Source: Scatocola faecipullorum
GTDB lineage: Bacteria > Pseudomonadota > Alphaproteobacteria > RF32 > CAG-239
Reading direction: 5' to 3'
Length of the DNA stretch: 56,335 nucleotides
NCBI GenBank assembly: GCA_018714685.1
Contig: DVNC01000051.1
Span: forward strand, 1 to 56,335
Numbering within the stretch: the first letter of the stretch is position 1; every line of letters starts with the position of its first letter. A model generated the notes under the pieces. That model searched no databases. It had not been told where the DNA came from and saw nothing but the letters and a program-made list of their open reading frames with translations. Made by a program: the position numbers and the translations under genes. This document shows positions 31,891-38,996 of the stretch, piece after piece.

Positions 31891-32772
31891 ATGGGGATTA
31901 AGGACAGCTCTCTCTGGGCGAGAGAGATTTTGAGTTTTTTAGAAACGGCAAAGAACGGCTCAATCAACGGAACGGCCGAAGCAAACGCCATGAAACAGTC
32001 TAATCTGTCACGAACTTTAAAAAGTCTGGAAGAAAAACTGAAATGCCAGCTGCTGGAAAGAGGGTATAACGGCGTCCGGCTGACGGAAAACGGCCGCGAA
32101 GTTTTTAAAGTTGCCTGCGATTTGGATAAGGTTATTTACAAGGTTAAGAATTTTACGATTTCAGACAAGAATGTTTCGGGAAAAATACGCCTGTGGACCA
32201 GCGACGGTTTGGGGACGGGATATCTTTCGAACTGTTTGTCGGAATTTATTGCCAAATATCCTGACGTGAAAATAGACGTTGTCTGTTCGCTTGACACGCC
32301 GGGGTCGTTTTCCACGACGGATATGGCGGTTGTTTATGAAGAGCCGGAATTTGACGACGGGGAAATCGTTTCCTGTTATGAACTGCAGTTCGGTCTGTTT
32401 GCTTCCATGTCTTATCTGTCAAAGTTCGGATATCCCAACAATATTAAAGATTTGCAGGAAAACCACCGGATTTGCGATCGGGAAAATTATGCCGGCGTTT
32501 GGCCGCAGTGGAAGAAAATTATTGACGGCGCCCGCCATGTGGTGGCAACGACAAACTCTTCGGCAATGCTGCTGCGCATGACCTGTGACGGTATCGGCAT
32601 CGGGCTGCATCCGATTGCAATCGGCAAAAGAGAAAGAGATTTGATTCATTTGTCGCAGCTGGGCATTAAAATCAGCCATCCGTTCTGGATCGTGTCACAC
32701 AAAGACGGTCAGGACGAACCAAAGATTAAGGCTCTGATTGACCATATAAGAGAAGTAACTTTGCAACTATAA
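31891..32772 (+). CDS. LysR family transcriptional regulator
   Basis: A 293-residue regulator. Winged HTH at residues about 8-68 (LSFLETAKNGSINGTAEANA, LSRTLKSLEEKLKCQLLERG), then a periplasmic-binding-protein-like effector domain (GKIRLWTSDGLGTGYLSNCL..., LLRMTCDGIGIGLHPIAIG). The HTH serine/alanine pattern differs a little from the consensus SQ-A-SxxI. Target and ligand unknown. The gene overlaps the convergent LysR-like gene at its 3' end by 47 bases. Confidence 0.88.
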   Translation: MGIKDSSLWAREILSFLETAKNGSINGTAEANAMKQSNLSRTLKSLEEKLKCQLLERGYNGVRLTENGREVFKVACDLDKVIYKVKNFTISDKNVSGKIRLWTSDGLGTGYLSNCLSEFIAKYPDVKIDVVCSLDTPGSFSTTDMAVVYEEPEFDDGEIVSCYELQFGLFASMSYLSKFGYPNNIKDLQENHRICDRENYAGVWPQWKKIIDGARHVVATTNSSAMLLRMTCDGIGIGLHPIAIGKRERDLIHLSQLGIKISHPFWIVSHKDGQDEPKIKALIDHIREVTLQL

Positions 32773-33307
32773 AATCGAAGAACTTCAGAGCACGGGGATT
32801 CTGTTCGCTGCAGGATATCCAGATTTTCTGTTTCACGCCGCTGCCGATGTGGAGTTCGGTAAAACTTGCGGCGGGGTCTGCCGGCGGCTGGTTGTTGACC
32901 TTGACGTCTGCGAGAATGTCTTCGTCAATGAAGTTTAATTTTATATCGGGGTGCTGAACTTCAAAGTCCCGACAGTCGTCCAATTCCATATTGGGGGCGA
33001 TGTATATATTGAGCGTTCGGTTTCGCGGATGGGTGCTTTCGTGCCATTGGCGAATTTTCTGAATCTGTTCCTCCAGCTCAACGGCGTATTGGGCGACCCG
33101 GAGCCCTTCCGCGGTCGGAGAACTGCCCAAGTGGGTGCGTTTGAGCAATTTGGTGCCGGTCTGTTTTTCCAAATCATTGATTATGACGCCGAGATTAGAG
33201 GCTTTCATGTTGTTTTCTTCAGCGGCACGGCTGATGGATTTACAGCGGATTATTTCATGAAGGTAAAGAATTCCGCGGATTAGGTTAATGCTGCTCTTAA
33301 TGTTCAT
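32726..33307 (-). CDS. Short LysR-type regulator
   Basis: A 193-residue protein with a LysR winged HTH in the first 65 residues (YLHEIIRCKSISRAAEENNM, LGVIINDLEKQTGTKLLKRT, PTAEGLRVAQYA) followed by only about 100 residues (LNIYIAPNMELDD...), much less than the usual 200-residue effector domain. It may be a truncated or specialised regulator. It is convergent with the LysR gene at 31891 and divergent from the GNAT at 33403, which it may control. ATG at 33307. Confidence 0.72.
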   Translation of the reverse strand: MNIKSSINLIRGILYLHEIIRCKSISRAAEENNMKASNLGVIINDLEKQTGTKLLKRTHLGSSPTAEGLRVAQYAVELEEQIQKIRQWHESTHPRNRTLNIYIAPNMELDDCRDFEVQHPDIKLNFIDEDILADVKVNNQPPADPAASFTELHIGSGVKQKIWISCSEQNPRALKFFDFIVAKLLLLYGQSEP

Positions 33308-33402
33308 TTTTCAAAATCTCTTAAAGTTGTGACTCAAAATATATAACTGATTCATAAAATTAGTATATTCTAAAATTGATTTGGTCAATCTAATAATGGC
33401 GT

Positions 33403-34020
33403 ATGAGCACAGAAACAATCATTAAAGTTGAGCTGGCTACCTCCGAGGCGTTATATAAAGGGGCGATGGCCATCAGAAAACAGGTCTTTGTGAAAGAACA
33501 GAGAATTCCTGAAAGCAAGGAGTTTGACGGAAATGATTTTTGCGCGGCGCATGTTGTGGCTTATGTTCAGAAGAACAACCGCCGTCTGCCGATAGGAACG
33601 ATGCGGATACGTTTCTTTTCCGATTTTGTTAAGTTTGAGCGTATGGCGGTTATTCGCAATTTTCGTAAGACAAATGTTGCCGAAGATATTATGCAGTATG
33701 GGCTTAAGTATGTTGCCGAGAAGGGATACCGCCAAGTTTACGGCATGTGCAAACAGGAACTGCTGCCGCGCTGGCAGCAATGCGGCTATCATGAAATTCC
33801 GGGTGCCGAACGCATTGAGCAAAACGGCATGGTTCTGATTCCCATCAGTCTTGATCTGAAAGAAAATCCGCAGGCGATAAAAATGACTTCGCATCCGTCG
33901 CTTTTGACGGCTTTGGAAGGGCATTGGCATGAAAAAATGCAGGAAGTCAGAAAGTCGTCGATGATGAAAGCGATTTTCTGGAAGTTAAAGAAAATCAGAC
34001 AAGAGCATTTTAACCTTTAG
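33403..34020 (+). CDS. GNAT-fold acyltransferase
   Basis: A 205-residue protein. AIRKQVFVKEQRIPESKEFD near the N-terminus resembles the start of autoinducer-synthase-like and ElaA-like GNAT folds; PIGTMRIR, KFERMAVIRNFRKTNVAEDI (acetyl-CoA loop without the usual G-x-G) and QQCGYHEI follow. A basic helical tail ends the protein. Substrate unknown; homoserine-lactone synthesis is not supported because the synthase signature is absent. ATG at 33403 has no strong ribosome-binding site. Confidence 0.72.
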   Translation: MSTETIIKVELATSEALYKGAMAIRKQVFVKEQRIPESKEFDGNDFCAAHVVAYVQKNNRRLPIGTMRIRFFSDFVKFERMAVIRNFRKTNVAEDIMQYGLKYVAEKGYRQVYGMCKQELLPRWQQCGYHEIPGAERIEQNGMVLIPISLDLKENPQAIKMTSHPSLLTALEGHWHEKMQEVRKSSMMKAIFWKLKKIRQEHFNL

Positions 34021-34084
34021 CCGTTTCGGTAACTTTTTCAAAGCTTTTGGGGCAGTCTGCCGTCCGGCCGGCGGAGCGGCTTGC

Positions 34085-34113
34085 TTGACTTCTTTTCTGC
34101 CAAATGTTACAAT
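34085..34113 (+). promoter_or_regulatory. Sigma70 promoter of the SMR pair
   Basis: TTGACT and TACAAT spaced 17 bases. Transcription would start near 34120, excluding a TTG at 34085 as translation start. Confidence 0.7.
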
Positions 34114-34147
34114 TTCAAATGTGAGTGTAACAGATAAGGAGAAAAAA

Positions 34148-34486
34148 ATTAGTAAAGGCTGGATGTATGTTATTCTGACATGTCTTTTCGAACTTCTTTG
34201 GATATACGGTTTCAGTGCCGCGGAAAACTGCTTTCACTTCTTGTTAATTGCCATCATTATTCTCACTGATTTTTACTTTTTGGAGAAAGCCTGCGAGACG
34301 ATACAGACCGGAACGGTTTATGCTGTCTTTTCGGCGGTCGGAACTATTTGTACCGCGCTGATGGATACGTTGCTGTTTCAGGTTGAGTTCTCTATGGCGA
34401 AAGGGCTTTTCATTGCGCTTCTGATTTTGGGCGTTATCAGTTTGAAACTGGCTGAAAACGGTGTTTCCGGAACGGAAAAGGAGTAG
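34148..34486 (+). CDS. Small multidrug resistance family protein, subunit 1
   Basis: A 112-residue inner-membrane transporter of the SMR family. Four membrane segments are visible, the first with the conserved glutamate (WMYVILTCLFELLWIYG). ETIQTGTVYAVFSAVGT is the family loop. It pairs with the next gene (3 bases downstream), as in YkkC/YkkD-type heterodimers that export cationic compounds or guanidinium. The start is uncertain: AAGGAG (34136-34141) lies 6 bases before an ATT codon at 34148, while the next ATG is at 34163 and a GTG at 34121 would lie at the transcript edge. No guanidine riboswitch was seen in the short leader. Confidence 0.85.
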   Translation: MSKGWMYVILTCLFELLWIYGFSAAENCFHFLLIAIIILTDFYFLEKACETIQTGTVYAVFSAVGTICTALMDTLLFQVEFSMAKGLFIALLILGVISLKLAENGVSGTEKE

Positions 34487-34489
34487 AAA

Positions 34490-34804
34490 ATGGGATGGAT
34501 TTATGTTTTTGTCGCTTCGGCTTTGGAAATTTTGGGCGTTGTGGGGCTGAAATTGTTCAGCCGGCGGAAGAGTTTGTTTAATCTGGCTCTTTTCAGCGGA
34601 GGTTTTGCCCTTTCATATTTGTTTCTGTATTTCTCCTTGGCCTATTTGGATATGAGCATTGCTTATGCGGCCTGGATGGGGTTGGGTACGGCCGGAGCCG
34701 TTATTATTAATATGGTGTTTTTTGGCGAGAGCCGGAAAATGTCACGGATTGTCGGCGTCGGTTTAATTGTTATCGGCGTTGTCGGTCTGAAAATGGTTTC
34801 CTGA
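34490..34804 (+). CDS. Small multidrug resistance family protein, subunit 2
   Basis: A 104-residue SMR protein with four membrane segments and the conserved glutamate in the first (MGWIYVFVASALEILGVVGL). SIAYAAWMGLGTAGA is the family loop. It starts 3 bases after the first SMR gene, with AAAGGAG just upstream, so the two are translated together and probably form a heterodimer. Confidence 0.88.
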   Translation: MGWIYVFVASALEILGVVGLKLFSRRKSLFNLALFSGGFALSYLFLYFSLAYLDMSIAYAAWMGLGTAGAVIINMVFFGESRKMSRIVGVGLIVIGVVGLKMVS

Positions 34805-34812
34805 CTGAAGTT

Positions 34813-34849
34813 ATAAAAAACTCCCCGTTTGAAAGTGAAAACGGGGAGT
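34813..34849 (-). terminator. Terminator of the exported-protein gene
   Basis: Stem ACTCCCCGTTT / AAACGGGGAGT with a T-run on the minus strand; it may also stop the SMR transcript. Confidence 0.75.
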
Positions 34850-34869
34850 GTGCAGGCGGGACGGGGTGG

Positions 34870-35511
34870 TCAGCGGCGTTCTGCCTGCTTTTGCAGCAGC
34901 TTGGTTATATCCAATGTTGCACCGTTTTCTATTTTGACCATTTCATGATTTTTGATAGCAGAGGCGATTTTTTCCTCGTGGGCTTGTTCAGATTTGTTAA
35001 TCATGCCGGCGAGGTCGCCCTGCAAAATGATTTCTTCGGAGAAATAATGGCGAACTTGATTTTTTTTATCCAGAAAGAAAACGGCGCTCAGTCCTTCTTT
35101 GCTGTTAAAGTCAATTCTTCCGCTGGCGTTATCGTGGAAAAAGTCTCCCAGCTTGTTGGAAATTAATGTTTTGTCGCCGATTTTTCTGATGCCGACAGCA
35201 CCATATTCTTCTGTAAAGACAACAGAACGGCTTTCCTGCTGTCCGTTTTCCTGAACGCCGATAAAGACAGTGCCGTCGTTGTTTAATGATTTTGAGGCGT
35301 ATTGGATGTTTTTAACTTCATCGCGGATGGTTCTGAAACGAAGGGTTTTATCTGATATAGCATAAGTTTTGCGTTCCGGTTGATTTTGAATAACCGTTTC
35401 GGTGGTTGTGCTGACAGAATCGCGAGATTCTGCCGGTGTTTCCCGGGCGAGGGCGTTCCCGGATAAAGCAGTAAATCCGGCAGCTAAAGCGATTGTTTTT
35501 AATTTAGACAT
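34870..35511 (-). CDS. Exported protein of unknown function
   Basis: A 213-residue protein with a signal peptide (MSKLKTIALAAGFTALSGNA, cleavage after ALA). The mature part has a serine/threonine-rich start (ESRDSVSTTTETVIQ) and then a predicted beta-rich region (FIGVQENGQQESRSVVFTEE). No family recognised. The ATG at 35511 is preferred to one at 35526 because AAGGAAAAG lies before it. Its neighbours are unrelated. Confidence 0.7.
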   Translation of the reverse strand: MSKLKTIALAAGFTALSGNALARETPAESRDSVSTTTETVIQNQPERKTYAISDKTLRFRTIRDEVKNIQYASKSLNNDGTVFIGVQENGQQESRSVVFTEEYGAVGIRKIGDKTLISNKLGDFFHDNASGRIDFNSKEGLSAVFFLDKKNQVRHYFSEEIILQGDLAGMINKSEQAHEEKIASAIKNHEMVKIENGATLDITKLLQKQAERR

Positions 35512-35526
35512 ATTCTTTTCCTTCAT

Positions 35527-36030
35527 AAAATAAGTAGAACCACTTCACATAAAATAATATTAAATTTTTTTATTTTTGTCAAAGTCTTTTATTCCTCTCT
35601 TTCCCTTTTTTATCAAGTGAAATTAAAGAATTATTTCTTTGATGATTGTTCTTTTTTGTCAAAAAGTGCAGCAAGATGATTTATCTGTCGGAATTTGGAA
35701 GTTTCCCTGTTTTCGTTTGACAGAAACTGCCCAAAATGATAAAGATGCATTTATCTGATTATTTTTCTGCCTATTATTGAAATGTGCGGCAAACACCGTT
35801 TGCCGGAGTTTTTCAGTGCGGGCGTAAATCCACTCTTCAGCAAGCAGGGAGTACATGATTGTCGGAAGCAAAAAGTTAATGCCGTTTATGTTTGGGCAGT
35901 AGGAGCGAAGACAGTACCTCTTATAAAAGACCAAGTAGTTTTTGACGATTATGCCCGAGAGGCTGGTGAGCGCTTTTAAAGTTAGTGTCTGTGAGCCGTT
36001 GCGAAAGCAAATAAGCAGATATTGGTTTTT
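35527..36030. other. Intergenic region without a supported gene
   Basis: About 500 bases. Short ORFs on both strands (35659-35934 minus, 35782-35979 plus) have no ribosome-binding site or family match. A CGGCAAAC / GTTTGCCG hairpin (35787-35805) followed by GAGTTTTT could be a terminator. Near 35986 GAGCCGTTGCGAAAGCAAATAAGC is loosely similar to the R1 repeat at 7986 (split here: GAGC-GTT-GCG-AAGCAAA-AAGC). Confidence 0.4.
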
Positions 36031-36765
36031 ATGAAAAGACTGTCTGTTGACGAGAAAAACATCTGTGTGAATCTTGAAATGGATGTGACCGGCGTGGTGG
36101 AGTATTCCTCAAGGTATTATTGGGGGACAAATCCTCGGAACGACCGTTATCAGGTTTTGTTTCAGGTCGGAGGGCTGTTTTTTGAATATTCCCGCTGGGG
36201 GAGTTATTCGGGAACGGGAACCAGCCTTTATGAGATTAGCGAAGAGGCATATCGGAAGGCGATTGTTCAAAATGAGCAGAAAGTTCCGGGCGGAACATTC
36301 GATGACGGCAAAACGCTTTATTCGCTGGTTAAAACGGCAAAAAAGCATTTGAACGAAACCGTGGGATATGCTTTCTGTCATGTTAAGTCTCCGTCTCCGG
36401 TCAAAGCGGCCATGCAGAAAGCCCTTTGTGCCGAAAAAGCCAGAATCAAGGCTGAAAATATCAAAATTGACCGGGCCAATCAGAAGTATGCGCGCAAATG
36501 CGGTTCATTGGCTCGCAAATTGGGTCTTGCTTTTGAAAATGTTCTGGCAATCGGAGCCGATGAGGCGAAGCTGAAAAACTTTATTCTTTCGTTGGCTGAA
36601 GCCAGAGAAAGACTGAAAGAAATGGATGCACAATCCGCCGCGGAGATAAAGCATGAGTTGCTTTCCTGCGGCAGGGCAAGGAAGAAAGCGGCGATCGACA
36701 AGCTTGGCATTTATATTGCCGATGCTGATCCAAACCGCCTTTCTTTTGATGAACTGTTTGTTTGA
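36031..36765 (+). CDS. Protein of unknown function
   Basis: A 244-residue soluble protein. The first 110 residues look beta-rich (VVEYSSRYYWGTNPRNDRYQ, FFEYSRWGSYSGTG); the rest is helical and charged (KIDRANQKYARKCGSLARKL, LKNFILSLAEARERLKEMD), suggesting a coiled coil. No signal peptide or known motif. The ATG at 36031 is preferred over one at 36022; no strong ribosome-binding site is seen. A terminator follows. Confidence 0.6.
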   Translation: MKRLSVDEKNICVNLEMDVTGVVEYSSRYYWGTNPRNDRYQVLFQVGGLFFEYSRWGSYSGTGTSLYEISEEAYRKAIVQNEQKVPGGTFDDGKTLYSLVKTAKKHLNETVGYAFCHVKSPSPVKAAMQKALCAEKARIKAENIKIDRANQKYARKCGSLARKLGLAFENVLAIGADEAKLKNFILSLAEARERLKEMDAQSAAEIKHELLSCGRARKKAAIDKLGIYIADADPNRLSFDELFV

Positions 36766-36776
36766 GTGCCGAACAG

Positions 36777-36814
36777 AAAAGAAAACCCCGGAAGCAAGTC
36801 CGGGGTTTTCTTTT
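36777..36814 (+). terminator. Bidirectional terminator
   Basis: A 15-bp stem AAAAGAAAACCCCGG and its complement with an 8-base loop between two convergent genes. Confidence 0.85.
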
Positions 36815-37637
36815 AGTCTGAAAGGGGGTGTGAAGAAATAAAGACAGCCGGATAATTTTCTTCTTCGCTCAGCGGTTCATATTGTTGCAGAAGTATGTTA
36901 AAAGCGTTTTCGTCAATAAAAAGCTCATTTAAATTGTCGGCATTCCTCTTTAAGACGCGTTCTTTGGCCGTATTCAGGTCGCAGCGAAGAACGTGGAAAC
37001 AAACCTCCGGCGTCAGCTGACGGGCCCAGCGGTAATAGGCCTGCCGTTTTTTCTTGCTCCAGAAGCCATAGTCTAAGATGACATTGTGTCCCCGGCTTAT
37101 TTCTGCTGCAGCATCGCGGCGGATTTCCTTGTCTATCAGTTTATATTTTTCAGGAAAGTCTTCGGGGCTTCGGCCGTAACGGGCGCACATTATTTCATCA
37201 TGTGTGAAACGGACGGCAGGCAATTCCTGTTCCAGTCGTTTGGCATAAGTCGTTTTACCGAAACCGATAAAACCGCAGATTAAGTGAATGGCCGGAATTT
37301 TTCTGATAATGATATGTTTAAACCATTTTTCCTGAAAAGCGGTTTGTGTTTCAATTTCCAAATCTGATATTTCGTCCTCTTGCGGAATAATAATCAGTTT
37401 GTCGTCGTTATCATCGGTGCGGTGAATGACGGCGGTACATTTTCCGGTATAGTTTTGCAACGGCCGGTCGATATTAAGAACATAAGCGTCAATTTCTTCG
37501 CCGTCTCCGGAAACGGTACCGGGGAGAAAACCGTAATTTGCTTTATATACAAAGCCATATTTGGGATGGCGGCTTCCGAGAGGGCGATCCATAGTGACGG
37601 AGACAGTTTTTCCGAGATATTTTAGGGCTGGCAGCAT
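36813..37637 (-). CDS. Inorganic pyrophosphatase-like domain fused to an AAA_33 kinase-like domain
   Basis: A 274-residue two-domain protein. Residues 1-95 carry the short pyrophosphatase-like block GSRHPKYGFVYKANYGFLPG, then GDGEEIDAYVLNIDRPL and AVIHRTDDNDDKL, whose acidic residues match the metal-binding sites of that family. From about residue 112 there is a P-loop ATPase domain: Walker A GFIGFGKTT (122-130), FTHDEIMCAR, and ILDYGFWSKKKRQAYYRWA, typical of AAA_33/zeta-toxin-like small-molecule kinases. The first domain would hydrolyse pyrophosphate or a similar phosphoanhydride; the second would phosphorylate an unknown substrate. The ATG at 37637 has AGAGGAA upstream; a longer reading is excluded. 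It is divergent from the UDP-sugar operon. Confidence 0.82.
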   Translation of the reverse strand: MLPALKYLGKTVSVTMDRPLGSRHPKYGFVYKANYGFLPGTVSGDGEEIDAYVLNIDRPLQNYTGKCTAVIHRTDDNDDKLIIIPQEDEISDLEIETQTAFQEKWFKHIIIRKIPAIHLICGFIGFGKTTYAKRLEQELPAVRFTHDEIMCARYGRSPEDFPEKYKLIDKEIRRDAAAEISRGHNVILDYGFWSKKKRQAYYRWARQLTPEVCFHVLRCDLNTAKERVLKRNADNLNELFIDENAFNILLQQYEPLSEEENYPAVFISSHPLSD

Positions 37638-37781
37638 ATTTCCTCTTTGAGCGAGACAATTGAAGAGTATTTTATCTGTCTTTAAGAGGAAAACAAGTGT
37701 TTTTATAAATAATTGCACGAAGGAACAGGATCTCCGGTATATGAGGTTCTGTTTTTTTATGTGAAAAGCTGAAATTATATA

Positions 37782-37810
37782 TTGATATAATAAATAAAGT
37801 CGGATATTAT
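37782..37810 (+). promoter_or_regulatory. Upstream tandem promoter of the UDP-sugar operon
   Basis: TTGATA and TATTAT spaced 17 bases, followed at once by CTGTCC...GGACGG. The unit 37801-37840 repeats at 37884-37924. Confidence 0.65.
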
Positions 37811-37864
37811 CTGTCCAAAACGAACGGACGGAAAGCTCTACTGTACACAATTTTAACTTTAATG

Positions 37865-37893
37865 TTGAAATATAAAAGCGGCTCGGGTATTAT
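37865..37893 (+). promoter_or_regulatory. Downstream tandem promoter of the UDP-sugar operon
   Basis: TTGAAA and TATTAT spaced 17 bases. Same -10 and downstream sequence as the first promoter and as the DUF1796 promoter at 10378-10406. Confidence 0.65.
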
Positions 37894-37996
37894 CTGTCCA
37901 AATATATATGGACGGGAAGCTCTATACTATGTCCAGAAAGTCTATTTTAAAGGTGTGGAGAGTCGCTGTATCCGGCGGCCGTTCAACTTCCCGTCC
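37894..37996 (+). promoter_or_regulatory. Structured leader L2 of the UDP-sugar operon
   Basis: Contains CTGTCCAA, TATGTCCAGA (37928-37937), TTAAAGG, GAGT, CCGTTCA and CTTCCCG in the same order as leader L1 at 10.3 kb. Possible stems: GGACGGGAAG (37910-37919) with CTTCCCGTCC (37987-37996), 10 bp; CTCTATAC with GTGTGGAG around the TGTCCAGA loop; GTCGC with GCGGC. The CTGTCC...GGACGGG local pairing would compete with the long stem. The uxs ATG follows 29 bases later. Confidence 0.65.
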
Positions 37997-38025
37997 TCTT
38001 TGTTAATGTTTGACTGTGAGGATAA

Positions 38026-38991
38026 ATGAATACAATATTGGTAACCGGAGGGACAGGTTTTTTAGGTTCTAATTTATGTAGCAGGCTAATCAGCGAGGGT
38101 AACAGGGTTATTTGTGTTGATAATAATTATACCGGTCGCTTACATAATATTGTTGGGATTGTCAATCATCCGAATTTCCGTTTCATTGAGCATGATATTT
38201 GTGAGCCTTTGAATGTTAATGATGAAAAAATAGACCAGATTTACAATCTGGCATGTCCGGCATCTCCTCCCGCTTATCAAGGTAATTATTCAATAAAAAC
38301 GACTAAGACTTGTGTGTTTGGTGCGATAAATATGCTTGAACTGGCTAAAAAGCATAATGCTACTATTTTGCAAGCGTCTACTTCCGAGGTTTATGGCGAG
38401 CCTTTGGTTCATCCGCAAATTGAAAGCTATCGAGGCAATGTAAATCCTATTGGAATACGCGCTTGCTATGATGAAGGTAAACGTTGTGCGGAAAGTTTGT
38501 TCTTTGATTATTGCCGCCACGAAGGTGTAGATATTAAAGTTATTCGTATTTTTAATACGTACGGACCTAACATGGATCCTAATGACGGACGCGTTGTTTC
38601 AAATTTTATCTGCCAGGCTTTGAGCGGGCAAGATATCACCGTTTATGGAGATGGCACCCAAACACGTTCATTTTGCTATGTTGATGACTTAATTGAAGCT
38701 ATGATTCGTATGATGAACTCAGAGAAAGGTTTTACAGGTCCGGTTAACACCGGAAACCCCGGAGAATTTACGATTAAGGAGCTGGCGGAAAAGGTTGTGG
38801 CTAAAATCGGCGGCAGTTCGAAGGTCGTGTATAAAGATTTACCCAAAGACGACCCCACTCAAAGAAGGCCGGATATTACACTAGCCAAAACAAAACTGAA
38901 TTGGGAACCGCACATTCAATTGGATGAAGGTTTAGACAAGACCATAGAATATTTCAAAACTCAAATCAATTTATTTAAGAAAGCGGAGTAA
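38026..38991 (+). CDS. UDP-glucuronate decarboxylase (UDP-xylose synthase)
   Basis: A 321-residue short-chain dehydrogenase of the UXS type that converts UDP-glucuronate to UDP-xylose with bound NAD. Rossmann motif GGTGFLGS at 8-15, catalytic serine/threonine in ASTSEVYG (about 117-124), YxxxK as Tyr148 and Lys152 (RACYDEGKR), and the UXS signature PASPPAYQ and NVNPIG. It is the first gene after leader L2 and is followed 5 bases on by UDP-glucose 6-dehydrogenase, which makes its substrate, so the pair supplies UDP-xylose. ATG at 38026 has GAGGA upstream. Confidence 0.93.
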   Translation: MNTILVTGGTGFLGSNLCSRLISEGNRVICVDNNYTGRLHNIVGIVNHPNFRFIEHDICEPLNVNDEKIDQIYNLACPASPPAYQGNYSIKTTKTCVFGAINMLELAKKHNATILQASTSEVYGEPLVHPQIESYRGNVNPIGIRACYDEGKRCAESLFFDYCRHEGVDIKVIRIFNTYGPNMDPNDGRVVSNFICQALSGQDITVYGDGTQTRSFCYVDDLIEAMIRMMNSEKGFTGPVNTGNPGEFTIKELAEKVVAKIGGSSKVVYKDLPKDDPTQRRPDITLAKTKLNWEPHIQLDEGLDKTIEYFKTQINLFKKAE

Positions 38992-38996
38992 TAAGA

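Noticed and set aside
33403..34020. Acyl-homoserine-lactone synthase (quorum sensing)
   Set aside because: Only the general GNAT-like fold is similar; the conserved synthase residues are not visible and no LuxR-type gene is adjacent.
34113..34148. Guanidine (ykkC-type) riboswitch before the SMR pair
   Set aside because: The leader from the promoter is only about 28 bases, too short for the aptamer.
35659..35979. Overlapping short ORFs on both strands upstream of 36031
   Set aside because: No ribosome-binding site, no recognisable domain and unremarkable composition; treated as intergenic.
37894..37996. Glutamine riboswitch, because CGTTCA and GGACGGGAAG occur
   Set aside because: The order is reversed relative to the glnA RNA motif and the GGACGG part is not kept in L1.
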